DNA from: Chloroflexota bacterium
Lineage (GTDB): Bacteria; Chloroflexota; Limnocylindria; Limnocylindrales; CSP1-4
Assembly: GCA_021786915.1 (NCBI GenBank)
Contig: JAJYMP010000102.1
Location: 1 to 7,012 of the forward strand
Direction of reading: 5' to 3'
Length of the DNA: 7,012 bases
Below the pieces are notes generated by a model. It saw only the letters and a program-made list of their open reading frames with translations, did no database searches and was not told the origin of the DNA. Of the stretch, positions 1-5,370 are shown piece after piece. The position numbers were made by a program, and so were the translations under genes. Each line of letters opens with the position of its first letter. Positions within the stretch are counted from its first letter, which is position 1.

Positions 1-3000
1 GCGACGCCGACTACAACCCGGCGACGCAGGTCCAGCAGACGTTCAGCGTGGCCGTCGTCCCGGCCGGGCCCATCCTCTACGTGACCCAGACGGGCGCCGG
101 CAGTGCCGACTGCTCCAGCTGGGCCAACGCGTGCAGCGCACTCTCACGGGCCCTCACGCAGGCGACGCCGGGTGACCAGATCTGGGTCGCGGCGGGGACG
201 TACACGCCTGACACCACGGACCTGCCCGCTCCACGCACTGCCACGTTCCAGCTGAAGGCCGGCGTGGCCGTGTACGGCGGCTTCGCCGGCACCGAGACGA
301 GCCTCGATCAGCGCGACCCAAAGACGAACGTCACGACACTGAGTGGCGATCTCAACGGCGACGACGGGGCAGACTTCGCGAACAACAGCGAGAACACCTA
401 CCACGTCGTGACCGGCACCGGCACCGGCCCGCTCGCTGTCCTCGCCGGCTTCACCGTGACCGGCGGCAACGCCAACGGCGGCGGCACGAACAGCTATGGC
501 GCCGGCATGTATATCGCCTCGGGCGGCAGCCCGACCGTGCGCAACGTGATCTTCAGCGGCAACACGGCATCCAACGGCGCGGGTGGCGGGATGGCGAACA
601 ACCCCGGTAGCCCGACGCTGTCGAGCGTCACCTTCAGCAACAACACGGCCACCAACGGCGGCGGGATGGCGAACCTGAGCAACAGCTCTCCGTCGCTCAC
701 CGACGTCACGTTCAGCGGCAACACGGCCACGGGCGGCGGTGGGGCGATGTACAGCGATACCGCCTCGTTGACCCTGACCGACGTCACGTTCAGCGGCAAC
801 ACGGCCAACGCGAGCGGGGCGTCGTCGTCGGGCGGCGGCGCCATGTACAACCAGAACACCGCCTCCACGCTTTCGAACGTCACGTTCAGCGAGAACTCGG
901 CAGGCTGGGGTGGCGGCGCCGTGTGGATCAACCAGGGCGATGCCCCGAAGTACTCGACATGGACCGATGTCACCTTCATCGGCAACCACGGCATTGGGAA
1001 CGGCAGCGGCGGCGGCGCCGTCTACTCCAATGGGCTCGCCGTGCTGACCCTGACCAACGCCACCTTCAGCGGCAACTGGACGCACGGAACATCGAGCGGC
1101 AACAGTGGCGGCGCGATCTACAACATGCAGGCGACGGTCACGCTCACGAATGCCACCTTCAGCGGGAACTCCGCAACGTCTGGTGGCGGTGCGATCGAGA
1201 ACCTCTGGGGCACCGTGACCCTCACGAACGCGACCTTCAGCGGCAACTCGGGCGGGAGCGCGGGCGCGATCGAGGCCAACGGGGGCGGCAGTAACAGAGG
1301 CAGCGTGACGGTCAGGAACAGCATCCTCTATGGCGACCACGGCTACGTTGGGTACCCAGAATATCGCGTGACCCTTCCGATCCCAACGACGATGACCTAC
1401 AGCGACGTCCAGGGCGGCTACAGCGGCACGGGCAACATCAGCGCCAATCCGCTACTCGGGCCGCTCGGCTATTACGGCGGCTCAACGAAGACCTTCCCGC
1501 TCCTTCCCGGCAGCACTGCCGTCGACGCCGCGGACAGCACAGCGTGCCCGGCCACCGACCAGCGCGGGGTGACCCGCCCCCAGGGCAGCGGCTGCGACAT
1601 GGGCGCGTTCGAGGCGCAGCCCTTCAGCCTCAGCGTCAGCGGCGGCGACAGCCAGAGCGCAGCGATCGGCCATGCCTTCGCCGACCCGCTCCAGGTGACG
1701 GTGAGCGGCACCGGAACCGACCCCGTGGCCGGCGGCAACGTCACCTTCAGCGCTCCGGCGACGGGCGCCACCGCGACGTTCAGCAGCAACCCGGCAACCA
1801 TCGGGACGGATGGCACCGCGAGCGCGGCGGCGACCGCCAGCGGCGCGGGCGGGAGCTACACGGTCAGCGCGAGCGCCGCCGGCGCGACGGCTCCAGCCAG
1901 CTTCAGCCTGACCAACATCGCCCAGATGACGCCTGCCTTCACCTTCGACCTGTCGGCTCTCGGCAAGACCTACGGCGACGCGTCCTTCAGCGTCGCCGGG
2001 TACGCCTCCAGGCCGGCCGACGACGCCGGTGTGATTACCTTCGCCCTCGGATCGGGCAGCGTCGGCTGCACGGTGACGAGTGTCGGCCAGGTCACGATCA
2101 CCGGCGCGGCGACTGGCTCGGACATGTGCGTGATCACGGCCTCGATTGCCGCGGACGGGAGCTACCTCGCCGCAGGGCCGATCAGCGCGTCATTCAACAT
2201 CGCCAAGGCGGAACTCACCGTCACGGCCGACAACAAGTCGATGACGTACGGCGGCACCCTTCCCACGCCCTCGGTCAGCTATTCCGGGTTCGTCTACGGA
2301 CAGACCATCGGCACGAGCGGGGTGACGGGCAGCCCGAGCTGCAGCATCGTCGCCGGCCCGTACACGGTGTCGGGCAGCCCGTATTCGATCGGCTGTACCC
2401 AAGACACCCTGAGCGCCGCCAACTACAGCTTCGCCTTCGTCAACGGCGAACTCACGGTGACGGCAGGTACGCCGACCTTCACCTTCGTCCTTCCGGACGC
2501 GTTCAGCAAGACCTACGGCGATGCGCCCTTCAGCGTCGCGGCGTACGCGAGCAAGCCCGCCGACGACACGGGGGCGATCACGTTCGCGCTCGGCTCCGGC
2601 AGCGTGGGCTGCACTGTGACCAGTGACGGCACCGTGACGATCACCAGCGCCAGCGAGAGTGCCACCGCCGCATTCGCGTGCGTCATCGAGGCGTCGCTCG
2701 CTTCCGATGCAAACTACCTCGCTGCCGGCCCACTCAGCCAGTCGTTCCCCATCTGGAAGGCCCCGACGGCGCTCAGCGCGATCTCGGGCCACGCGACCTA
2801 CGGTGGCAACGCGACGCTGACGGCGACCCTGACGAACCGAGCCAACGGAGACCCGCTGGCCGGCAAGACGGTCACCTTCCAGATCGGCACGTCAGGGGTC
2901 GGCTCGGCAACGACCGACAGCAACGGCGTGGCGACGCTTGCGGATGTGACGCTGCCTGCCGGGTACACGAATGCAGCCACATACTCCGCGGCGGTCAAGG

Positions 3001-4493
3001 CGCACTTCGCGACCGAGCCCATGTACTACTTCGGCAGCGCAGCAGCCGGCGACCTGACGGTGGACAAGGCCACCCTGACGATCACGCCCAGCAGCGACCA
3101 GTCGATGGTCTACGGGAGCACTCCGCCGGCCAACCTCGGCTACGCGCTGAGCGGCTTCGTCAACGACGAGACCGACGCCGCGTTGCGTACCGCAGGCGCC
3201 CTGACCGGACAGGCGAGCTGCTCGGCAGGCGTGAGCCAGACGAGCCCCGTCGCGAGCTACTCCATCGCCTGCACGGCGGGCGATCTCGAGGCCACCAACT
3301 ACAGCTTCGCGGCGTCAACGGACGAAGTCACGTTCTCCGTCACCCCGGCCACCCTCATCGTCACGGCTGACGACAAGACGGTCCAGTACAGCGACCCGGT
3401 CACGCTGACCGCGACGATCACGGGCTTCGTCAACAGCGAGACGCTGGAGACCAGCGGCGTGAGCGGCTCGGCGAGCTTGACCACCTCGGCGACGCTCAAC
3501 CTCGGGAACGTGACGAGCGCGCCGGGCACCTACTCGATCACGCCGTCACTCGGCACGCTGGCCGCCAGCAACTACGTCTTCACGCTCGTCGGCGGCTCCC
3601 TCACCGTCACCCAGGAAGACGCGCGCGCCTCCTACACGGGCGACGCGCTCTTCTGGGGCACCTCGGCCACCGCCACCTCGGCGACCGTCACCCTGACGGC
3701 GACGATCAAGGACATCACCGCGCTCGCGGATGACCCGGCCTACGACTCGTACGCGGGCGACATCAGCCACGCCACGGTCACCTTCGTGAACCGCGACGCA
3801 TCGAACGCTCCGCTCGATGGGTGCAGCGATCTGCCGGTCGCCCTGGTGAGCTCGGGCGACACGACCGTGGGGACCGTCGCGTGCAAGACCACGATGACCA
3901 TCAGCAACAGCGGCGCCACGCCGTACACCATCGGGATCGTCGTGAGCGGCTACTACACCGATGACACCTCGGACGAGAACGCGGTGATCGATGTCGCGGC
4001 CCCCATCACGAGCTACTTCATCACCGGCGGTGGCTACCTCACTGAGTCGAGCTCGGCGGGGACATATGCCGCCGATGCGGGCCGGAAGGCCAACTTCGGC
4101 TTCAACGTCAAGTTCAACAAGGGGGCGAAGAGCCTCCAGGGCAACGTCAACATCCTCTTCCGCCAGGGCGGACACACGTACCAGATCAAGAGCAACGCGC
4201 TCACCTCGCTTGGTGAGAAGCCCTCGCCCTGCACGAAAGCGACGGCCAGCAGCTCCTGCACCGCGACCTTCGTGAGCAAGGCGAATCTGCAGGACATCAC
4301 CGACCCGAGCCACCCGGTCTCGCTCGGCGGGAACCTGACCTTCCAGATGTCGATGACCGACTACGGGAGCCGGGCGATGGACACCATCGGCTTCACCCTC
4401 TACAACGGCTCGGCCCTGCTGTTCTCCAGCGACTGGAACGGCACGAGGACCGTTGAGCAACTGCTGGGAGGCGGCAACCTCAGCGTCCGCTGA
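1..4493 (+). CDS. Giant secreted/surface protein: Pmp-type beta-helix plus MBG/Ig-like domains (5' partial)
   Basis: The frame is open from base 3 and stops with TGA at 4491-4493, giving 1496 visible residues. The GTG at 48 is not the start. The codons before it read DADYNPATQVQQTFSV, matching the ends of internal Ig-like domains such as SYLAAGPISASFNI and NYLAAGPLSQSFPI, so another such domain lies upstream, off the window. Counting from base 3, the order is: beta-helix with nine FxxN/GGA rungs (about residues 23-500), a choice-of-anchor-Q-like motif (519-537), an Ig-like domain (to 641), MBG-like domains (642-920), a Big_1-like domain (921-1023), two MBG-like domains (1024-1206), another Ig-like stretch, and a C-terminal domain from about 1336. 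Composition is Gly/Ser/Thr/Ala-rich and low in Lys, as in exported adhesin-like proteins. The signal peptide would be upstream. No C-terminal transmembrane helix, LPXTG motif or autotransporter barrel is visible. A role in adhesion or as an outer-surface stalk is inference; no enzyme motif was seen. Confidence 0.93.
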   Translation, partial: DADYNPATQVQQTFSVAVVPAGPILYVTQTGAGSADCSSWANACSALSRALTQATPGDQIWVAAGTYTPDTTDLPAPRTATFQLKAGVAVYGGFAGTETSLDQRDPKTNVTTLSGDLNGDDGADFANNSENTYHVVTGTGTGPLAVLAGFTVTGGNANGGGTNSYGAGMYIASGGSPTVRNVIFSGNTASNGAGGGMANNPGSPTLSSVTFSNNTATNGGGMANLSNSSPSLTDVTFSGNTATGGGGAMYSDTASLTLTDVTFSGNTANASGASSSGGGAMYNQNTASTLSNVTFSENSAGWGGGAVWINQGDAPKYSTWTDVTFIGNHGIGNGSGGGAVYSNGLAVLTLTNATFSGNWTHGTSSGNSGGAIYNMQATVTLTNATFSGNSATSGGGAIENLWGTVTLTNATFSGNSGGSAGAIEANGGGSNRGSVTVRNSILYGDHGYVGYPEYRVTLPIPTTMTYSDVQGGYSGTGNISANPLLGPLGYYGGSTKTFPLLPGSTAVDAADSTACPATDQRGVTRPQGSGCDMGAFEAQPFSLSVSGGDSQSAAIGHAFADPLQVTVSGTGTDPVAGGNVTFSAPATGATATFSSNPATIGTDGTASAAATASGAGGSYTVSASAAGATAPASFSLTNIAQMTPAFTFDLSALGKTYGDASFSVAGYASRPADDAGVITFALGSGSVGCTVTSVGQVTITGAATGSDMCVITASIAADGSYLAAGPISASFNIAKAELTVTADNKSMTYGGTLPTPSVSYSGFVYGQTIGTSGVTGSPSCSIVAGPYTVSGSPYSIGCTQDTLSAANYSFAFVNGELTVTAGTPTFTFVLPDAFSKTYGDAPFSVAAYASKPADDTGAITFALGSGSVGCTVTSDGTVTITSASESATAAFACVIEASLASDANYLAAGPLSQSFPIWKAPTALSAISGHATYGGNATLTATLTNRANGDPLAGKTVTFQIGTSGVGSATTDSNGVATLADVTLPAGYTNAATYSAAVKAHFATEPMYYFGSAAAGDLTVDKATLTITPSSDQSMVYGSTPPANLGYALSGFVNDETDAALRTAGALTGQASCSAGVSQTSPVASYSIACTAGDLEATNYSFAASTDEVTFSVTPATLIVTADDKTVQYSDPVTLTATITGFVNSETLETSGVSGSASLTTSATLNLGNVTSAPGTYSITPSLGTLAASNYVFTLVGGSLTVTQEDARASYTGDALFWGTSATATSATVTLTATIKDITALADDPAYDSYAGDISHATVTFVNRDASNAPLDGCSDLPVALVSSGDTTVGTVACKTTMTISNSGATPYTIGIVVSGYYTDDTSDENAVIDVAAPITSYFITGGGYLTESSSAGTYAADAGRKANFGFNVKFNKGAKSLQGNVNILFRQGGHTYQIKSNALTSLGEKPSPCTKATASSSCTATFVSKANLQDITDPSHPVSLGGNLTFQMSMTDYGSRAMDTIGFTLYNGSALLFSSDWNGTRTVEQLLGGGNLSVR
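543..1313 (+). repeat. Nine-rung Pmp-type (FxxN / GGA) beta-helix repeat region
   Basis: Within the large protein, a unit of the form (V/A)TFSGN...GGGA(M/I/V) recurs. The TTC codon of the FxxN motif falls at 552, 633, 711, 789, 885, 975, 1065, 1158 and 1236, giving periods of 81, 78, 78, 96, 90, 90, 93 and 78 bases (26-32 residues). Each rung pairs FSGN (variants FSNN, FSEN, FIGN) with a Gly-rich turn such as GGGMAN, GGGAMY, GGAIYN or GGGAIE. FxxN and GGA(I/L/V) are the hallmark motifs of chlamydial polymorphic membrane proteins, and similar repeats occur in many environmental bacteria. They fold as a right-handed parallel beta-helix. The N-terminal cap region (about 69-540) includes YVTQTGAG and VYGGFAGTET, typical of the lead-in to these helices. 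Confidence 0.9.
699..807 (+). repeat. 31-bp exact direct repeat, two copies one rung apart
   Basis: Bases 699-729 and 777-807 appear identical over 31 bases and are offset by 78 bases, exactly one beta-helix rung. They encode TDVTFSGNTA in both copies with no synonymous differences, whereas other rungs use different codons for the same residues. This suggests recent duplication or gene conversion of one rung. It is also a place where an assembler could collapse or expand rungs. Confidence 0.85.
1557..1613 (+). other. Choice-of-anchor-Q-like closing motif of the beta-helix
   Basis: The translation DQRGVTRPQGSGCDMGAFE closes the beta-helix. It matches the pattern D-RG--RP-G--CD-GA-E, which I know from the end of choice-of-anchor Q domain proteins. 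In that family the motif often precedes a C-terminal sorting signal. Here it is followed by nearly 960 more residues of Ig-like domains. The family name is from memory and was not checked by a profile search. Confidence 0.75.
1617..1925 (+). other. Bacterial Ig-like domain following the beta-helix
   Basis: About 100 residues starting QPFSLSVSGGDSQSA. They contain VTFSAPATGATATFSS, then GTDGTASAAATASG and GSYTVSASA. This resembles Big_1/invasin-type beta-sandwich repeats, in which a 'V.F..P..G..' strand is followed by a 'T...G.A......G.Y.V.A' strand pair. It links the helix to the MBG array. It has no cysteine and no catalytic motif. Confidence 0.65.
1926..2762 (+). repeat. Duplicated MBG-like unit (1926-2210 and 2466-2762) flanking an MBG domain (2211-2465)
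   Basis: The unit at 1926-2210 (TFDLSALGKTYGDASFSV to SFNIAKA) is homologous to the unit at 2466-2762 (TFVLPDAFSKTYGDAPFSV to SFPIWKA). They share KTYGD, YAS+PADD, ITFALGSGSVGCTVTS and YLAAGP. Between them lies a second type (2211-2465), beginning ELTVTADNKSMTYGG and ending NYSFAFVNGELTV. This is the classic MBG pattern of a 'TYG' strand early and a 'NY.....G.L.V' strand late. Such domains are beta-sandwich spacers in giant bacterial surface proteins. Each GSVGC-type copy carries two cysteines (GC and MC/AC), which may form a disulfide outside the cell; that part is inference. Confidence 0.8.
2763..3071 (+). other. Big_1-like Ig domain
   Basis: Residues read PTALSAISGHATYGGNATL, then DPLAGKTVTFQIG, then TTDSNGVATL, ending GDLTVDKA. 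The order 'G..V.F.......T...G.A.L' is typical of the Big_1/Big_3-like family of extracellular beta-sandwich repeats. It sits between the first MBG cluster and the second one, and the WKA/DKA linkers mark its borders. Confidence 0.65.
3072..3620 (+). other. Two further MBG-type Ig domains
   Basis: The first (3072-3350) begins TLTITPSSDQSMVYGS, contains LSGFVNDET and ends NYSFAASTDEVTFSVTPA. The second (3351-3620) begins TLIVTADDKTVQYSD, contains ITGFVNSETLETSG and ends NYVFTLVGGSLTVTQED. Both follow the MBG layout: a Y-G/S strand, a GFV.(D/S)ET turn, and a final NY.F...G..L.V strand. The second has lost the usual Gly after Tyr. They act as spacers, and no ligand can be read from the sequence. 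Confidence 0.75.
3621..4007 (+). other. Ig-like stretch before the C-terminal domain
   Basis: Residues begin ARASYTGDALFWGTSA. They include VTLTATIKDIT, then GDISHATVTFVNRD, a Cys pair in GCSDLP and VACKTT, and end at VIDVAAPI. The 'Y.GD......S.....V.L.A.I.D' opening and the 'A.V.F.....' strand resemble the Ig-like domain that often precedes this type of C-terminal domain in large actinobacterial and Chloroflexota exported proteins. The two cysteines may pair. Assignment is by pattern only. Confidence 0.55.
4008..4490 (+). other. C-terminal domain of the 'GGGY...ANFGFNVKF' type (post-COAP-1-like)
   Basis: The last ~160 residues begin TSYFITGGGYLTES. They contain RKANFGFNVKFNKGAKSLQG, then NVNILFRQGG and YQIKSN, a Cys pair (PCTKAT and SCTATF), and GNLTFQMSMTDYG, ending GGGNLSVR. 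The GGG, ANFGF and LQGN landmarks resemble what I recall as the post-COAP-1 domain at the C-terminus of large exported proteins. The name should be confirmed with a profile search. There is no hydrophobic tail or basic stop-transfer end, so any attachment to the cell is through this domain or another part of the protein. Confidence 0.6.
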
Positions 4494-4511
4494 AGCGCAT
4501 GCGCACAGGGC

Positions 4512-4542
4512 AAGAGGCCGGCGCCTGGTGCGCCGGCCTCTT
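4512..4542 (+). terminator. Strong hairpin terminator after the surface-protein gene
   Basis: AAGAGGCCGGCGC (4512-4524) and GCGCCGGCCTCTT (4530-4542) are perfect reverse complements around a 5-base loop, CTGGT. This is a 13-bp stem starting 18 bases after the TGA at 4491-4493. No T-run follows (the next bases are CCGCACG), though the stem itself ends in TT. T-poor hairpins are common at gene ends in high-GC bacteria. The A/T ends make the stem nearly symmetrical, so it could also act on the other strand, but no gene converges on it. Confidence 0.8.
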
Positions 4543-4742
4543 CCGCACGCGTCGAGGGGTCGCTGCGAGCCTGACCGAACGGGTCCTGCCGCCACGCCCG
4601 AGCCCTCTCCCGACGCTATTGCACACGTGCTGGGACTTGACGCGCCGTCACGACGAAGACATGGACTTCACTCTCGCTGGTGCGCGGTCCGACGTGTCAG
4701 TTGCGGCGCAGGTCGTGCGAAACAGACCGCAACCGCGAGCGA

Positions 4743-4799
4743 AACGCGGACATGGAATCGCAGCTTGGAATGGTCAGCCTGGAAGTCCATCCCCGCGTT
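4743..4799. other. Imperfect long inverted repeat
   Basis: AACGCGG (4743-4749) pairs with CCGCGTT (4793-4799), and ATGGA (4752-4756) pairs with TCCAT (4786-4790). They are separated by a symmetric 2x2 mismatch and enclose a 29-base loop. Twelve paired positions could form a structured RNA or a protein-binding site. There is no adjacent T-run and no gene end nearby, so a terminator role is unlikely. Chance is possible at this GC content. Confidence 0.3.
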
Positions 4800-4829
4800 A
4801 GCGCCGCTCCTGATTGACACCGCCGCCGC

Positions 4830-4859
4830 TGACCCGGGCGGTCTCCCGATATCGGGTCA
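4830..4859. promoter_or_regulatory. Nested palindromes near a TTGACA box (possible operator)
   Basis: TGACCCG (4830-4836) and CGGGTCA (4853-4859) form a 7-bp inverted repeat. Inside and overlapping it is a perfect 12-bp palindrome, CCCGATATCGGG (4845-4856). A consensus-like TTGACA lies at 4814-4819, but I see no good -10 box at 16-18 bases from it. The arrangement could be a regulator-binding site. It lies about 500 bases from the regulator start and 330 from the small ORF. Confidence 0.3.
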
Positions 4860-5005
4860 AGGAGCCGGACCTGCGCAGTCCATGGCTGCGTCAGCGCCTC
4901 GTCCGACCGGGCGAGGCACGAAAGGCCGGCTTCCACGAGCACGCCCCGCGCCGCCGAGCTTCACGAGCTCCAGGCGAGCCGTCCATGCCACCGGGCCATC
5001 CGGTC

Positions 5006-5031
5006 GGGGGGCGGGGGCCGCGCGGGTCGGG
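5006..5031 (+). other. G-quadruplex-type G-run cluster
   Basis: Four G-runs lie on the + strand: 5006-5011 (six G), 5013-5017 (five G), 5024-5026 and 5029-5031, with loops of 1, 6 and 2 bases. This meets the usual G3+N1-7 quadruplex pattern. It lies outside any supported gene. High GC makes such motifs more likely by chance. Confidence 0.5.
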
Positions 5032-5169
5032 TAGCGCGATCCGGCCCATTGGCACCTTGTCGAGCCGCCTCGATCGCCTCACCCTGCATGCCTCGCCGCC
5101 GCGCTGCGGGTGCCACTGCCCCGATAATCGGTCGCCAAAGCGGGTGGGCACGAGCGACGCTCCGACGGC

Positions 5170-5180
5170 AAGGGAAGGAG
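5170..5180 (+). promoter_or_regulatory. Strong Shine-Dalgarno sequence for the small ORF
   Basis: AAGGGAAGGAG contains AAGGAG, close to the anti-SD complement. It ends 6 bases before a GTG codon at 5187, which is ideal spacing. It is the best ribosome-binding site in the region between the two large genes and decides the start of the small ORF. Confidence 0.6.
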
Positions 5181-5186
5181 CCGGGC

Positions 5187-5333
5187 GTGCCTGTGTTGCG
5201 TGACGTATTCAATCGGGCTCGGCGCCTCCTGATCCCGGATTCCCGCGTCGCGGGCACCAGACCCTTCCCGGCGGGCGTCACGGGCGCGGGGAGTCGGGCC
5301 GGGTTCACCGACCTTCACGGCGTCTGGGTCTAG
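5187..5333 (+). CDS. Small ORF (48 codons), hypothetical, in the leader of the regulator gene
   Basis: GTG at 5187 follows a strong SD (5170-5180) by 6 bases, and the frame ends with TAG at 5331-5333. The product begins MPVLRDVFNRARRLLIPDSR and ends RAGFTDLHGVWV, with a basic N-terminal half. I do not recognise it. By hand count, G+C by codon position is about 73% (first), 58% (second) and 81% (third). That is the order expected of a real coding frame in high-GC DNA, though with only 48 codons it is weak evidence. The frame is open further upstream to 5049, but that part is Ala/Arg-rich junk-like sequence without an SD. It ends 37 bases before the TTG start of the regulator gene, so the two may be co-transcribed or translationally linked. 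Alternatives are a regulatory leader peptide, the tail of a decayed gene, or chance. Confidence 0.45.
   Translation: MPVLRDVFNRARRLLIPDSRVAGTRPFPAGVTGAGSRAGFTDLHGVWV
5273..5303 (+). other. Second G-run cluster upstream of the regulator gene
   Basis: Five G-runs lie at 5273-5275, 5282-5284, 5288-5291, 5296-5298 and 5301-5303, with loops of 6, 3, 4 and 2 bases. They match a quadruplex pattern on the coding strand. The cluster falls inside the 3' half of the small ORF and about 70 bases before the regulator start, where an RNA fold could affect translation. Chance occurrence is plausible in such GC-rich sequence. Confidence 0.45.
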
Positions 5334-5360
5334 CAAGCCGAGTGCGGCGCGGGCTCGAAC

Positions 5361-5364
5361 GAGG
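5361..5364 (+). promoter_or_regulatory. Ribosome binding site supporting the TTG start at 5371
   Basis: GAGG at 5361-5364 lies 6 bases before the TTG at 5371. The other candidate, GTG at 5383, has only a short AGG three bases upstream. The family's N-terminus usually runs a few residues before the SPVF(I/V)GR motif, which the TTG start provides (ARRVASPVFIGR). Confidence 0.5.
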
Positions 5365-5370
5365 TACGTC

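Larger units (their letters stand above)
4543..5186. other. Long intergenic region with no convincing gene
   Basis: About 640 bases between the terminator and the small ORF. Several open frames cross it on both strands, but their products are Arg/Pro/Gly-rich and lack recognisable motifs or a properly spaced ribosome binding site. Visible structure is limited to an imperfect hairpin (4743-4799), a palindrome cluster (4830-4859) and a G-run cluster (5006-5031). It may hold the promoter of the downstream genes, but no complete -35/-10 pair could be read. Confidence 0.6.

Noticed and set aside
48..50. GTG at 48 as the start of the surface protein
   Set aside because: The frame is open to base 3, the preceding residues match the end of an Ig-like domain, and no signal peptide follows the GTG.
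552..1250. Regular repeats considered as a CRISPR-like or minisatellite array
   Set aside because: The period is in frame (multiples of three, varying 78-96) and the repeats encode beta-helix rungs. The array is a protein repeat, with no constant repeat plus unique spacer structure.
144..1340. 398-codon open frame on the - strand opposite the beta-helix
   Set aside because: Val/Ala/Arg-rich product with no motif, mirroring the Gly/Thr/Asn repeats of the + strand gene. Long antisense open frames are expected opposite repetitive GC-rich coding DNA.
4661..4801. Possible 46-codon ORF starting at ATG 4661
   Set aside because: The N-terminus looks natural (MDFTLAGARSDVSV), but there is no Shine-Dalgarno sequence and the second half is low-complexity Pro/Arg/Gly.
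4453..5034. 193-codon + strand open frame spanning the surface-gene stop and the intergenic region
   Set aside because: Starts inside the surface gene, crosses the terminator, and gives an Arg/Pro/Ala-rich product. AAGGAG at 4859 is 17 bases from the ATG at 4882, too far to support an internal start.
5242..5254. CCCGC-GTC-GCGGG mini-hairpin
   Set aside because: Only five pairs with a three-base loop, inside the small ORF. Too short to call in DNA of this GC content.
5350..5366. GGGCTCGAACGAGG resembling a tRNA T-arm
   Set aside because: No acceptor stem, D-arm or anticodon arm can be built around it, and it overlaps the regulator's ribosome-binding site.
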